Shown piece by piece: positions 9,313-19,348 of a DNA stretch of 38,881 bases (position 1 is the first letter of the stretch; the number at the start of each line of letters is the position of its first letter). The stretch is taken from positions 1 to 38,881 of the forward strand of contig JAHRYP010000024.1 in the NCBI GenBank assembly GCA_020622105.1, given 5' to 3'. The notes beneath the pieces are model-generated. The model searched no databases. It saw only the letters and a program-made list of their open reading frames with translations, and was not told where the DNA came from. The translations under genes and the position numbers were made by a program. Source of the stretch: Methylotenera sp. GTDB lineage: Bacteria > Pseudomonadota > Gammaproteobacteria > Burkholderiales > Methylophilaceae.

Positions 9313-12300
9313 ATGTCAGAAACCAGTCAAACACTTCCAGCATTTGTCCATTTACGTTGCCACAGTGAGTATTCCATTGTGGATGGCATTGTGCGGATTG
9401 ATGACTATGTAAAACATGCCGCTGATGACCGAATGCCGGCATTGGCACTCACGGATTTGAACAATCTGTTCGGTGCAATCAAGTTTTATAAGGCAGCACG
9501 CGGCAAGGGTGTTAAGCCTATTATCGGATGCGATATCTGGCTGGAAAATCCGGTAAACAGAGAGCAGCCCTCACGTGCTTTGCTACTGTGCCAATCGCAT
9601 GCCGGCTACCTTTTGTTATGTCAATTGCTAAGTCGGGCTTATTTATCCAATCAGTATCGTGGCCGTGCCGAGTTCAAACGTGAGTGGTTTGTTGAATGCG
9701 GGACCAATGGGTTGTTGATGCTTTCCGGTGCTATGGCTGGCGATGTTGGTCAGGCATGTGTGCAGGGCAATCCGGAGGCTGCAATAAAGCTCGCCGATAA
9801 TTGGAAAGAGCTATTCCCGGATCGTTTCTACCTAGAAGTGCAGCGTATTGCAATTGGTGCACAGAAAACAGCTGAAGAACAATACATTCAGAATGTACGA
9901 GCGATAGCGGCGCAGCTTGAGTTGCCAGTCGTGGCAACGCACCCGATACAATTTACAACGCCGGATGATTATCGTGCACATGAAGCCCGCACCTGCATCG
10001 CTGAAGGTTATGTGCTTGCTGATACGCGTCGTCCGAAGAGCTTTACCACTGAACAATACTTCAAGACGCAGGCTGAAATCAAAGTGTTGTTTGCCGATAT
10101 GCCTGAGGCGCTTGCTAACAGCGTTGAAATCGCTAAGCGCTGTAATCTGAGTTTAACGCTGGGCAAAAACTATCTGCCCAATTTTCCAACACCCAACGGT
10201 GAAAGCCTCAATGACTATTTAATTTCTGAGGCAAAACGTGGCCTGGTTAAACGTCTGGAAGTGTTGTACCCAGATGAGGCTGTTCGTACGACTAAGCAGC
10301 CAGACTATGACGCACGACTGGATTTTGAAACCGGTGTGATCAATCAAATGGGTTTCGCTGGTTACTTTCTGATCGTGGCTGACTTTATCAACTGGGCGAA
10401 GAATAATGGTGTGCCGGTAGGGCCTGGCCGCGGTTCCGGTGCAGGTTCCGTAGTCGCTTATAGTCTTGGGATTACCGATCTTGATCCACTCGAATACAAT
10501 CTGTTGTTTGAGCGATTTTTGAACCCAGACCGGGTTTCCATGCCCGACTTCGATATTGACTTCTGCCAAGAGGGCAGGGATCGCGTCATTGATTATGTCA
10601 AACAGAAATACGGTATAGATGCGGTATCGCAAATCGCCACCTTCGGTACCATGGCGGCAAAGGCCGTGATTCGCGATGTAGGGCGTGTGCTCGACCTGCC
10701 ATTTAACTTTGTGGATGGTATTGCCAAGCTGATTCCGTTAGAGCTCGGCATTACCTTATCTGACGCGCTGGAAAAAGAGCCACAGTTAGCCGAGCGGCGC
10801 GAGAATGAAGAAGAAGTGCGTGAATTGCTGGAGCTGGCGTTACGTCTGGAAGGTTTAACACGTAACATCGGCATGCATGCGGGCGGTGTACTAATATCTC
10901 CAGGCAAGATTTCTGATTTTTCACCGGTATATTGTCAGGCTGATGGCGCCAGTCTGGTGAGCCAGTACGATAAAGATGACGTTGAAGCCGTAGGGCTTGT
11001 TAAGTTCGACTTTCTGGGTCTGCGTACGCTGACTATCCTCGATATGGCGTTGGAAAACGCCAATAAACAGCGTGCTGAAAGTAATCTGCCGCCGTTGTCA
11101 TTCGAAAATTTGCCGATTGACGATAAGGCTACGTTCCAGCTGCTGAAAACTGCAAATACAACCGCGGTGTTCCAGTTGGAGTCGCGCGGCATGAAGGACA
11201 TGCTCAAACAGGCGATGCCGGACTGCTTTGAAGATATTATTGCGCTGGTAGCGCTGTACCGTCCTGGTCCGATGGATTTGATTCCTGATTTCTGTCGCCG
11301 TAAACACGGTAAGCAGCGTGTGGAATATCCGCATCCGTTGACTGAGCCTATCCTTAAAGAAACTTACGGTATTGCTGTTTATCAAGAGCAGGTGATGCAG
11401 ATTGCACAGGTGGTTGCGGGTTACAGCCTTGGTGGCGCTGACTTGCTACGCCGTGCGATGGGTAAAAAGAAAAAAGAAGAAATGGATGCCCAGCGTAAGA
11501 TATTTACCGAGGGCGCTACCAAAAATAACATGACCGAGAAGCAGGCCAGCGAATTATTCGACTTGCTGGAAAAATTCGCCGGTTATGGTTTCAATAAATC
11601 TCACGCGGCGGCCTATGCATTAGTCGCGTATCAAACCGCCTTCCTGAAAACGCATTATCCAGCAGCCTTTTTGGCAGCAACCATGTCTGCGGACATGAAC
11701 AATACAGACAGTGTGCATATCTTTTATGACGATTGCGCAGCGAATAAGGTAGAAGTGCTGCCACCGGATGTGAATGAAAGTGAATTCAAGTTCAAGCCTA
11801 TCAGCAGAACGCAGGTGTTGTATGGCTTAGGCGCAGTAAAGGGCACAGGTTGGGCGGCGATTGAAGTGATATTGCAGGCGCGTAAAACTGACGGGCCGTT
11901 TAAAGACCTGTTCGATTTCTGCTGTCGACTGGATCTACGCAAAGTGAACCGCAGAGTGATTGAATCATTAATCCGTGCCGGAGCGTTTGATAAGCTGGAA
12001 CCTAACCGTAATGCTTTACTTTCTGGCGTGGCTTTAGCAATAGGCGCGGCCGAGCAGACCAATGCCAACAGCAATCAGAACAGCTTGTTTGGTGAGGCTT
12101 CAGATCAGTCTGTGCATGTGCTGCCAGATGTCGCTCCGTGGACAGAACAGCAAAAACTGCAGGAAGAAAAAGCAGCACTGGGCTTTTATCTGAGTGGTCA
12201 TCCTTATTGGGCATATCAGAAGGACTTGAGCAATTTCATAACAACAACATTGGCTAGCTTGGCGCCACGCGAACAACCGCAGCTGCTGGCCGGCATTGTG

Positions 12301-12786
12301 TCCGGCATACGCGTGCGCATGACAGGCCGCGGAAAAATGGCGATAGTAGGTATTGATGATGGCACTACGCGGATTGAGGTAGTGGTCGGTAATGAGTTGC
12401 TGAATCAATCTCAGCAATTATTAAAAGATGACCAGCTGGTGATTGTAGAAGGGCGCGTGAGCAATGATGATTTTTCAGGCGGAATTCGCGTTAACGCCCG
12501 AAAACTCTACGATTTGTCGACCTTGAGAAACAGCAAGGCGAGTTTCTTGAAAATTTCATGTAATGGCCAAGCTGATGCAATGAAGTTAAAGACATTGCTC
12601 AAACCTTATTGCGTGAGCACTACAGATGAGCAGCGCGGCTGTGCGGTTAAAGTGGAATACCACAATACAACCAGCAAAGTAGAGCTGATGCTGGGAAGTG
12701 AATGGCGCGTTGATCTGAATGACGAACTGATTAATGGCTTGACGCAGTGGTTGAGTCAAAGTAATGTAAAAATCCTATATAATTAA
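9313..12786 (+). CDS. dnaE: DNA polymerase III alpha subunit (DnaE)
   Basis: Catalytic subunit of the replicative polymerase; acts at the fork with the DnaQ proofreader and the beta clamp. 1157 residues, normal for a proteobacterial DnaE1. The N-terminal PHP domain starts FVHLRCHSEYSIVDG. The palm carries GRGSGAGSVVAYSLG and PDFDIDF, with catalytic Asp412 and Asp414, and the third Asp at 566 (VKFDFLGLRT). GYGFNKSHAAAYALVAYQTA marks the fingers region, followed by the helix-hairpin-helix (LRKVNRRVIESLIRAGAFD). The OB fold is near residues 985-1070 (LLAGIVSGIRVRMTGRGKMA). A possible internal clamp-binding motif, QNSLFG, occurs near residue 920. The gene appears monocistronic; a large inverted repeat begins directly after the stop codon. 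Confidence 0.97.
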   Translation: MSETSQTLPAFVHLRCHSEYSIVDGIVRIDDYVKHAADDRMPALALTDLNNLFGAIKFYKAARGKGVKPIIGCDIWLENPVNREQPSRALLLCQSHAGYLLLCQLLSRAYLSNQYRGRAEFKREWFVECGTNGLLMLSGAMAGDVGQACVQGNPEAAIKLADNWKELFPDRFYLEVQRIAIGAQKTAEEQYIQNVRAIAAQLELPVVATHPIQFTTPDDYRAHEARTCIAEGYVLADTRRPKSFTTEQYFKTQAEIKVLFADMPEALANSVEIAKRCNLSLTLGKNYLPNFPTPNGESLNDYLISEAKRGLVKRLEVLYPDEAVRTTKQPDYDARLDFETGVINQMGFAGYFLIVADFINWAKNNGVPVGPGRGSGAGSVVAYSLGITDLDPLEYNLLFERFLNPDRVSMPDFDIDFCQEGRDRVIDYVKQKYGIDAVSQIATFGTMAAKAVIRDVGRVLDLPFNFVDGIAKLIPLELGITLSDALEKEPQLAERRENEEEVRELLELALRLEGLTRNIGMHAGGVLISPGKISDFSPVYCQADGASLVSQYDKDDVEAVGLVKFDFLGLRTLTILDMALENANKQRAESNLPPLSFENLPIDDKATFQLLKTANTTAVFQLESRGMKDMLKQAMPDCFEDIIALVALYRPGPMDLIPDFCRRKHGKQRVEYPHPLTEPILKETYGIAVYQEQVMQIAQVVAGYSLGGADLLRRAMGKKKKEEMDAQRKIFTEGATKNNMTEKQASELFDLLEKFAGYGFNKSHAAAYALVAYQTAFLKTHYPAAFLAATMSADMNNTDSVHIFYDDCAANKVEVLPPDVNESEFKFKPISRTQVLYGLGAVKGTGWAAIEVILQARKTDGPFKDLFDFCCRLDLRKVNRRVIESLIRAGAFDKLEPNRNALLSGVALAIGAAEQTNANSNQNSLFGEASDQSVHVLPDVAPWTEQQKLQEEKAALGFYLSGHPYWAYQKDLSNFITTTLASLAPREQPQLLAGIVSGIRVRMTGRGKMAIVGIDDGTTRIEVVVGNELLNQSQQLLKDDQLVIVEGRVSNDDFSGGIRVNARKLYDLSTLRNSKASFLKISCNGQADAMKLKTLLKPYCVSTTDEQRGCAVKVEYHNTTSKVELMLGSEWRVDLNDELINGLTQWLSQSNVKILYN

Positions 12787-12892
12787 CATTCAATCATATA
12801 TTCCGATTAATACGTTGTTGCATCGTCTTGCCGTACTATTTGTACTGTCTTCGACGATGCGCCTAGTCTTAATCGGAATATATGATTGAATG
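12787..12892. repeat. 106-bp long inverted repeat (cruciform) between dnaE and accA
   Basis: Arms 12787-12810 and 12869-12892 are perfect 24-bp inverted copies (left begins CATTCAATCATATATTCC). After an internal bubble of 8-9 unpaired bases on each side, an inner 8-bp stem GCATCGTC/GACGATGC follows, and near the centre GTAC-TATTT-GTAC. The left arm begins on the base after the dnaE stop; the right arm ends 38 bp before the accA ATG. In RNA it would form one long stem. It may be a terminator for dnaE, a control element in the accA leader, or a MITE. There is no T-tract and no clear target-site duplication. Confidence 0.85.
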
Positions 12893-12930
12893 GACTTTTT
12901 AGAGCAAGCTTTAATAACCGAGTTGAATGC

Positions 12931-13902
12931 ATGAAAATTACCTATTTAGATTTTGAACAGCCAATTGCTGAACTTGAAGCCAAGATTGAAAGCCTGCGTA
13001 CATCACATGATGACCATGACAATCTTGATATCTCCAAGGAACTGGATGCGCTGGAAAAGAAAAACAAGAAGCTGTCTGAAGACATCTACGGCAACTTGTC
13101 TGCCTGGCAGATTTCGCAGCTGGCACGTCATCCGCAGCGCCCTTATACATTAGATTACATTCAGGCATTATTCACCGATTTTGAAGAGCTGCATGGTGAC
13201 CGTGCATTTGCTGACGATCCTGCGATTGTTGGTGGCTTAGCTCGATTTGAAGGTCAGCCGGTGATGGTCATTGGTCATCAAAAAGGCCGTGATATCAAGG
13301 AGCGTCAATACCGTAACTTTGGTATGCCGCGTCCTGAAGGTTATCGAAAAGCCTTGCGTTTATACCGATTAGCTGAAAAATTCCATATTCCGGTCGTAAC
13401 ACTGATCGACACTCCGGGTGCTTATCCAGGCATTGGTGCTGAAGAGCGCGGTCAGTCAGAAGCAATTGCACGTAACCTGTACGTGATGGCAGAACTGAAA
13501 ACACCAATCATTGGTGTGATTATCGGCGAAGGTGGCTCCGGTGGCGCGCTGGCATTGGGTGTGGTGGATCAATTGCTGATGCTGCAATATGGTACTTATT
13601 CTGTAATTTCACCAGAAGGCTGTGCTTCTATTCTGTATAAGAGTGCAGATAAAGCTTCAGTTGCTGCCGAGTCGCTGGCGATTACTGCAGATCGCCTCAA
13701 AGCCATGGGTCTGGTGGATAGAATTGTATCTGAACCATTGGGCGGTGCGCATCGTTCACCTGAAGTCATCATGGAAACTTTGCGTGGTGCGCTTAAAGAA
13801 GAACTTACACGCTTGAAAGCTAAATCAATTAAATCATTGTTAGTAACCCGTTACGAGCGTTTGATGAGTTATGGCAAATTCAAAGAAGTCGCTGAAAAAT
13901 AG
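12931..13902 (+). CDS. accA: Acetyl-CoA carboxylase carboxyltransferase subunit alpha
   Basis: Alpha half of the carboxyltransferase that, with AccD, transfers CO2 from biotinyl-AccB to acetyl-CoA to give malonyl-CoA for fatty acid synthesis. 323 residues from ATG 12931 ([20 protein letters not shown]), which matches the family's N terminus. An in-frame ATG at 12886 lies inside the palindrome and would add 15 unrelated residues. Hallmarks: [85 protein letters not shown]. The ribosome site is weak. tilS overlaps its 3' end by 32 bp, so the two are likely co-transcribed. Confidence 0.97.
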   Translation: MKITYLDFEQPIAELEAKIESLRTSHDDHDNLDISKELDALEKKNKKLSEDIYGNLSAWQISQLARHPQRPYTLDYIQALFTDFEELHGDRAFADDPAIVGGLARFEGQPVMVIGHQKGRDIKERQYRNFGMPRPEGYRKALRLYRLAEKFHIPVVTLIDTPGAYPGIGAEERGQSEAIARNLYVMAELKTPIIGVIIGEGGSGGALALGVVDQLLMLQYGTYSVISPEGCASILYKSADKASVAAESLAITADRLKAMGLVDRIVSEPLGGAHRSPEVIMETLRGALKEELTRLKAKSIKSLLVTRYERLMSYGKFKEVAEK

Positions 13903-15292
13903 CGCTTTTTTGAATCGGAAAGCTAACAGCCACCCCGAAACTTTCACGCATCCATTAAGCCTTCAGCTTAATGCGTTTCTTGTTAAGAATTTACAGATCG
14001 CTGGCTCAAAACCAACATTACTATTGGCTTTGAGCGGTGGTCTGGATTCAGTCATTCTGCTACATCTGTTGGCAGAACTCAGAGCCAACCTTCCATTCGA
14101 ATTACATGCCATGCATGTGCATCATGGCTTGAGTGTCAATGCAGATGTTTGGGCTGATTTCTGCGCGGTGCAGTGTCAGCAGTTGAATGTGCCGTTGCAG
14201 ATTGCGCACGTGAATGTTACCAAAAATCCCGATTACAAAAACAGCGAGCAGGGCATTGAGGCGGAGGCCCGCCAGTTGCGTTACAACGCTTTGTTTACCT
14301 ATGCTGCAGACGAAAAGGCACCTGACTTTGTCGTCACAGCCCATCATCAGGATGACCAGGCTGAAACACTACTGCTGCAATTATTCAGGGGCGCCGGCGT
14401 TAAAGGTTTATCCAGCATGGCGGCAGTTGACAATAAGCGGAGATTATTACGGCCATTATTGAATGTTTCGCGTCAGACGCTGCATGAATATGCATTGCAG
14501 CATGCTATTAAATGGTGTGATGACGAGAGTAACGACAACACGCAATATGACCGCAACTTTGTGCGCCATGAGCTAATGCCGGTACTGGAATCTCGTTTTA
14601 CAAGTGTAAAAGCTGTGCTGGCAAGAACTGCCTCACATATGGCGGAGGCAAGCGAACTGCTTGAAGTATTGGCTGTTCAGGATGCAGAGAATATGCTGTC
14701 AGATAACAGCCTTTGCTTGCAGGCACTGGGTGAACTGACTGCTGTGCGCACTAAAAACGTGCTGCGTTGGTGGTTTGCACAGAATAAGTTGACGATGCCT
14801 GCTGCCGAGCATTTGAATGAAATCATCGAGCAGCTATTTAATTCAAGAAAAGATGCTGACCTCAACATCAAACTGCAGCACCTGCACTTGCGTAAGTATC
14901 AGCAAAGAGCTTATTTGTGTGAAGATAAAATGGCAGCGCCATTTGATATGGTGTGGGAAGGTGAATCTGAGTTAATACTGCCCAGTGGTGGTAAGTTGCT
15001 ATTTAAGTCAGTACTTGGGGCAGGTTTGGCATTAAAGCAGGGTGTTACTAAACTTAGAATCACCAACCGGAATGGCGGTGAGCGTTTTAAGCCGGATGCA
15101 CTCAGGCCAACCCGAACGCTCAAGTACCTGTTGCAAGAGCTGAGTATGCCGCCTTGGCAGCGCATGTACATACCACTGATTTATTGGGAAGATAAGCTCG
15201 CATGCGTACCCGGTGTGGGTATTGCCTATGGCCTGCAGGCTCAGGCTGATGAACCAGGGCTGGAAATTATCTGGCAGGATTCAGTACATTAA
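13871..15292 (+). CDS. tilS: tRNA(Ile)-lysidine synthase TilS
   Basis: ATP-dependent enzyme that attaches lysine to C34 of the CAU-anticodon tRNA-Ile, switching it from methionine to isoleucine decoding. 473 residues. The N-terminal PP-loop ATPase has SGGLDS at residues 55-60, then [10 protein letters not shown] and [11 protein letters not shown], and the family signature [31 protein letters not shown] and [16 protein letters not shown] belong to the tRNA-binding region. The C-terminal domain includes [22 protein letters not shown] 13871 lies within accA; a TTG at 13910, just after the accA stop, is a less likely alternative. Ends 24 bp from the stop of the convergent esterase gene. Confidence 0.95.
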   Translation: MANSKKSLKNSAFLNRKANSHPETFTHPLSLQLNAFLVKNLQIAGSKPTLLLALSGGLDSVILLHLLAELRANLPFELHAMHVHHGLSVNADVWADFCAVQCQQLNVPLQIAHVNVTKNPDYKNSEQGIEAEARQLRYNALFTYAADEKAPDFVVTAHHQDDQAETLLLQLFRGAGVKGLSSMAAVDNKRRLLRPLLNVSRQTLHEYALQHAIKWCDDESNDNTQYDRNFVRHELMPVLESRFTSVKAVLARTASHMAEASELLEVLAVQDAENMLSDNSLCLQALGELTAVRTKNVLRWWFAQNKLTMPAAEHLNEIIEQLFNSRKDADLNIKLQHLHLRKYQQRAYLCEDKMAAPFDMVWEGESELILPSGGKLLFKSVLGAGLALKQGVTKLRITNRNGGERFKPDALRPTRTLKYLLQELSMPPWQRMYIPLIYWEDKLACVPGVGIAYGLQAQADEPGLEIIWQDSVH

Positions 15293-15315
15293 GCTCAGAT
15301 CAAGTTTGTAAGCTA

Positions 15316-15999
15316 TCAACGGACCCGTTTTTTAAGCAAGCTTTGTAATTCAGGCCAGATATTATTTAGGATTATCGGTTGTCCAAGCATATTAGGATGT
15401 AATCCATCCTGCTGAATTAAATTAGGTTTTGCAGCAACGTTTTCGAGCATGAACGGTACGACTGAAACTTTATGCTGCTTGGCCAGCTTTATATAAGTCT
15501 GGCTGAATTCTTCTGTATATTTTGGGCCGTAGTTGGGCGGTATTCTCATGCCGACCAATAGCACTTTCGCTCCCGATTTTTTGCTCAATTGAATCATTGC
15601 ATCAAGGTTGTCATGCATGTTTTTTACAGGTAAACCGCGTAAACCATCATTGGCACCGAGTTCAATGATAATAGTCTGTGGCTTCGTCTGTTCCAGGGTA
15701 CGTGTAAGGCGAGTCAGGCCACCGCTGGTTGTTTCGCCACTGATACTAGCGTTAATAACGTCGAAGTGTAGATTTTCCTGGTCAAGTTTATTCTTTAATA
15801 AATTTGCCCAGCCTTGTTGTTGGGGAATGCCATAAGCCGCAGACAAGCTGTCACCATAAATTAAAATTTTAGGATTAGCAGCGAATACTGGTATAGGCAA
15901 TGCAACGAAACTGATTAAACACAGACTAACTACTGAACTTTTTAATCTTGAATTTTTAAAGCTTAATTTTTTAAATCTAGAAAATAAACGGAATAACAT
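15316..15999 (-). CDS. tesA: TesA-like SGNH/GDSL esterase (arylesterase / acyl-CoA thioesterase I)
   Basis: Secreted hydrolase of the SGNH family, related to E. coli TesA and Pseudomonas arylesterase; acts on thioesters, esters or lysophospholipids in the periplasm. 227 residues from ATG 15999, with a basic N terminus and a hydrophobic stretch giving a signal peptide, cleaved near VFA-AN (residue 40). Block I GDSL has nucleophile Ser51; SGETTSGG is block II; GANDGLRG is block III; catalytic Asp198 and His201 lie in DGLHPN. An in-frame ATG at 16017 would overlap the divergent ybbA start. Divergence from ybbA-ybbP is conserved in E. coli, supporting TesA. The exact substrate is not readable. 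Confidence 0.9.
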   Translation of the reverse strand: MLFRLFSRFKKLSFKNSRLKSSVVSLCLISFVALPIPVFAANPKILIYGDSLSAAYGIPQQQGWANLLKNKLDQENLHFDVINASISGETTSGGLTRLTRTLEQTKPQTIIIELGANDGLRGLPVKNMHDNLDAMIQLSKKSGAKVLLVGMRIPPNYGPKYTEEFSQTYIKLAKQHKVSVVPFMLENVAAKPNLIQQDGLHPNMLGQPIILNNIWPELQSLLKKRVR

Positions 16000-16001
16000 T
16001 A

Positions 16002-16685
16002 ATGCATCAACTCCCAATCATTCATGCGAACGATCTTTATTATGAAATAATTAACCATGATAACCAAATTCGTATTTTACAAGGCTTAAATTTGAATATT
16101 TTAGCCGGTGAACAGGTCGCTATCATCGGTAGCTCAGGTTCCGGAAAATCTACTTTATTAAGTCTGCTTGCAGGGTTGGATGTACCAACAAACGGATCGG
16201 TTCAAATTCAGAGCAAAATGTTCAGTAATCTGGATGAAGATGGCCGTGCCGCGGTACGCTCTGCAAGTATGGGCTTTGTCTTCCAGTCATTTCAGCTGCT
16301 ACCGTCACTTACCGCTCTTGAGAATGTCATGCTGCCTTTGCAGTTAAAAAATCAGCCTAACGCTAAAGAGCTGGCGCTGGAGGCATTAAAAAAAGTAGGC
16401 TTGAGTGCACGCGTCACACATTACCCAAAACAACTATCCGGCGGTGAGCAGCAGCGTGTGGCTATCGCGCGCGCTTTTGCAATACAGCCAGAAATCCTGT
16501 TTGCCGATGAACCTACCGGTAACCTGGACCATGCTACCGGGCAAATGATTATTGAACTGCTGTTCAAAATGAACGCCGAGGCCGGCACGACACTGGTTTT
16601 GGTCACACATGATATTCAGCTGGCTAACCGATGCCAGCGTCAGCTCAGGCTGGTGAATGGTGTGTTGGAAGAGTTGGCACAGTAA
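16002..16685 (+). CDS. ybbA: YbbA-type ABC transporter ATP-binding protein
   Basis: ATPase of a LolD/MacB-like ABC system at the inner-membrane inner face, partner of the following permease. 227 residues. Walker A is GSSGSGKST at 43-51, the Q-loop is FVFQSFQLLPSL, the signature LSGGEQQRVAIARA starts at 145, Walker B is ILFADEPTGNLD, and the H-loop is LVLVTHD. Length and motifs fit the FtsE/LolD/YbbA group. ATG 16002 starts just 2 bp from the start codon of the divergent esterase, so the promoter must lie inside the esterase gene. It overlaps ybbP by one base (TAATG), indicating translational coupling. The transported or extruded substrate of YbbAP is not established. Confidence 0.92.
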   Translation: MHQLPIIHANDLYYEIINHDNQIRILQGLNLNILAGEQVAIIGSSGSGKSTLLSLLAGLDVPTNGSVQIQSKMFSNLDEDGRAAVRSASMGFVFQSFQLLPSLTALENVMLPLQLKNQPNAKELALEALKKVGLSARVTHYPKQLSGGEQQRVAIARAFAIQPEILFADEPTGNLDHATGQMIIELLFKMNAEAGTTLVLVTHDIQLANRCQRQLRLVNGVLEELAQ

Positions 16686-19207
16686 TGGGGATGCAGGCGA
16701 TGTTTCTAAATTTTAAATTGGCCTGGTCACAAACCTTGAGTTTATGGCGTGCCGGTGCCTTGAGGGTGCTGGTGTTTGCGCTGGTGCTGGCCGTGTCTGC
16801 AATTACTGCGGTAGGCTTTTTTACTGAGCGTATAGAGTCTGCGTTGAGCCAGCAGGGTGCTTTATTGCTGGGTGGCGATCTTGCTGTTTTGGCTGATCAT
16901 GAAATTCCAGCTGTTTTTTTTGAGCAAGCGCAACAGCTGGGCTTTGTTGCGGTGAAAACTTATGAATTTCCCAGTATGGTTGTTACCGGAGATAACAGTC
17001 AGCTGGTAGAGGTTAAGGCCGTTGGCAATAACTTTCCGTTACGTGGCGACTTAACACTGGGAGCTACGGTTTCTGATGCAGGGCGAGTCGTCAAAGCTGC
17101 CCCTGCAAGTGGTGAGGCATGGATAGAGCCCAGATTAGCCAATGTGCTGGATTTAAAAGTTGGCGATCAGGTGACAGTCGGGGAGAAGAGCCTGCTTGTC
17201 ACAGCCATATTGCTGCGCGAGCCTTCGCGTGGCGGAGATATGTTCAGTTTCGCACCCCGGCTGATGATGAATGTAGAAGATTTGGCAGCAACAAAACTGA
17301 TTCAATACGGTAGCCGTGTTAAATATCAGCTTTTGTTGTCGGGCGAACTTAAAAAAATACAGCAGTTTCATCAACAGATGAAGCCGCAACTTGCCCGTGG
17401 CGAGCGTATAGAAGACCTGCGTAATGCACGCCCGGAAATCAAGTTGGCGCTGGATAAGGCTGAGCAGTTTTTAGGTTTATCTGCGATGGTGAGTGTGATA
17501 CTGGCGATGGTGGCGATGCTGTTATCAAGCATGCCTTACATTAAACAGAGTTTGGACATGTTTGCCCTGATGCGCTGCTTTGGTGCTTTACAGAATACGG
17601 TGCTGCAGGTGCTGGCGATACAAACGCTGCTAATTGCTTTTTTTAGTGCACTACTGGGTATAGTAATTGGCTACGTTGCACAAATCGGTTTGGCCAAATT
17701 GGCGGGCAGCTTGTTTGTTGAAGCATTGCCAGCGGCATCTATGCTACCTATTGCTATCGGCCTTGTTGCCAGTCTGGTAATGATGATAGCCGTAGTGGTA
17801 CCGCACGCATGGCAGATGCGTAAACTTACCGCCATGAATATTCTGCGGCGTGAAACACTGGTGCAACCGATTTCAGCGCAGGCAAAATTTCTGCCGGCAG
17901 CTTTGGTGATGGCGGCTATGGTTTTCTGGCAGGCGCAGGATATCAAAATTGCTTTATCAACTATTCTGGCAATGCTTGGGCTTTGCCTGGTGGTATTTGC
18001 TTTTGCCTATGGCTTGGTATATCTGGCCAGATTTTTAATCAGATTGTCACCAGATAATAAAACCTTTTCAACCATTACCGTGGGTGTGCAGGGCTTAAGA
18101 ACGCGACTGGCATTATCTACGGTACAAACGATAGGCTTTAGTATGGGGCTAATGGTGCTGATGCTGCTGGCGTTGATTCGTGGTGATCTAATCCATAATT
18201 GGCAGGCTTCATTGCCGGAAGATGCGCCAAATCGCTTTGTGATTAATATTCAGCAAACGCAGATCAATGGCTTGAATGAGTTTTTTAGCGACCAGGGTAT
18301 TAAAGGCACTACCGTGTTCCCTATGGTGCGAGGCAGGCTGGTTAGCAAAAATGGTGAGGCTGTTAAATCTACGCAATGGACTGAGGAACGGGCAAGACGC
18401 CTTGCGGAGCGTGAGTTTAACCTGTCATGGGCAGCAGTGATGCAAAGTGATAATCAGCTGTTATCTGGGCGCTGGTGGACTGAAGCTGAGTATGGCAAGC
18501 CATACTTATCTTTAGAGCAGGATTTGGCAAATACCTTGGGTATTCAATTAGGAGATAAACTGACTTTTGATGTTGCTGGTAACCTGTTAACTTTGACGGT
18601 GACCAGTCTACGAAAGGTTGACTGGGATACGATGCGGGCTAATTTCTTTGCCGTAACGCCGCCCGGAGTGCTGGATAACTTTTCAGCGAACTACATCAGC
18701 AGTTTTCATTTGCCTTTAGGCGCGGACTTGTCATTGAATCAACTGGTTAAGCAGTATCCTAATCTTACTGTGATTGATATTGCTGCGCTGATGCAGCAGG
18801 TGCGTGGCATTATGCAAAAAATGAGCAGCACAGTTGAATATGTGTTTGCATTCAGTTTAATCACAGGGATTGCAGTGCTCTACGCCGCCTTGGTAGCAAC
18901 CAGAGATGAACGCGTAGCTGAGGCTACGTTGATGCGGGTGTTTGGCGCTTCACGCCGTCAGGTAAGCATTGCCTATTTTACCGAGTTTGCTTTGATCGGT
19001 TTGATTGCTGCACTGGTCGCAACGGTTGCGGCCAATGCGCTTGCTTATTACATCAGCGCTAAAGTGCTCGATATACCATTTCAGTTTAATCTGACTTTAG
19101 CAATTTCGGCGATGTTGGTCGCGACAACGGCAATACCTTTAGCTGCATGGCTGGGCTTGCGTGGATATTTGAATATTCCGCCTAGGCAGCTACTGAATAG
19201 TATTTAG
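16685..19207 (+). CDS. ybbP: YbbP-type FtsX-family ABC permease
   Basis: Large inner-membrane permease of the type 7 (mechanotransmission) ABC class, working with YbbA. 840 residues from ATG 16685, which overlaps the ybbA stop as TAATG; ATG 16700 (MFLNFKLAWSQ) with AGG five bases upstream is a fair alternative. Membrane segments: one near the N terminus (LRVLVFALVLAVSAITAVGF), a cluster of three in the first FtsX domain (from about residue 260), paired segments in the middle, and three at the C terminus ending in PPRQLLN. The first large extracytoplasmic domain follows TM1 (LLLGGDLAVLADHEIP), and a second precedes the C-terminal FtsX domain, a typical YbbP layout. Composition is normal for the region. 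Confidence 0.92.
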   Translation: MGMQAMFLNFKLAWSQTLSLWRAGALRVLVFALVLAVSAITAVGFFTERIESALSQQGALLLGGDLAVLADHEIPAVFFEQAQQLGFVAVKTYEFPSMVVTGDNSQLVEVKAVGNNFPLRGDLTLGATVSDAGRVVKAAPASGEAWIEPRLANVLDLKVGDQVTVGEKSLLVTAILLREPSRGGDMFSFAPRLMMNVEDLAATKLIQYGSRVKYQLLLSGELKKIQQFHQQMKPQLARGERIEDLRNARPEIKLALDKAEQFLGLSAMVSVILAMVAMLLSSMPYIKQSLDMFALMRCFGALQNTVLQVLAIQTLLIAFFSALLGIVIGYVAQIGLAKLAGSLFVEALPAASMLPIAIGLVASLVMMIAVVVPHAWQMRKLTAMNILRRETLVQPISAQAKFLPAALVMAAMVFWQAQDIKIALSTILAMLGLCLVVFAFAYGLVYLARFLIRLSPDNKTFSTITVGVQGLRTRLALSTVQTIGFSMGLMVLMLLALIRGDLIHNWQASLPEDAPNRFVINIQQTQINGLNEFFSDQGIKGTTVFPMVRGRLVSKNGEAVKSTQWTEERARRLAEREFNLSWAAVMQSDNQLLSGRWWTEAEYGKPYLSLEQDLANTLGIQLGDKLTFDVAGNLLTLTVTSLRKVDWDTMRANFFAVTPPGVLDNFSANYISSFHLPLGADLSLNQLVKQYPNLTVIDIAALMQQVRGIMQKMSSTVEYVFAFSLITGIAVLYAALVATRDERVAEATLMRVFGASRRQVSIAYFTEFALIGLIAALVATVAANALAYYISAKVLDIPFQFNLTLAISAMLVATTAIPLAAWLGLRGYLNIPPRQLLNSI

Positions 19208-19209
19208 AT

Positions 19210-19255
19210 ATTTGGTGGTTGTAATCAACCACCAAATTGGCTGTAATCAACCAAT
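19210..19255. promoter_or_regulatory. Two tandem dyads, candidate enhancer sites
   Basis: Dyad 1 is a perfect 12-bp inverted repeat, ATTTGGTGGTTG-TAAT-CAACCACCAAAT (19210-19237). Dyad 2 is ATTGGCTG-TAAT-CAACCAAT (19236-19255, 7 of 8 pairs). They share a 16-bp core, TGGyTGTAATCAACCA, and their centres are exactly 22 bp (two helical turns) apart. They lie about 100-150 bp before a GG-N10-GC promoter candidate, the usual place for activator sites of NtrC-type regulators, one of which is encoded downstream. Dyad 1 begins two bases after the ybbP stop and could also act as a terminator, but that would not explain dyad 2. Confidence 0.6.
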
Positions 19256-19348
19256 ATTTCAGATACAATCCCAATGTCAGTAAAGTTAAAATCACGCTTA
19301 GTTGTTGATAAAGCATAGCTTTTAACATTTTGTAACAGTTGGTAGTTT

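Noticed and set aside
10219-10632. 137-codon antisense frame inside dnaE
   Set aside because: Lies entirely in conserved polymerase sequence; no family resemblance and no ribosome site.
19210-19237. Simple terminator of ybbP
   Set aside because: Not fully excluded, but there is no T-tract and a second, nearly identical dyad exactly 22 bp on is better explained by protein binding.
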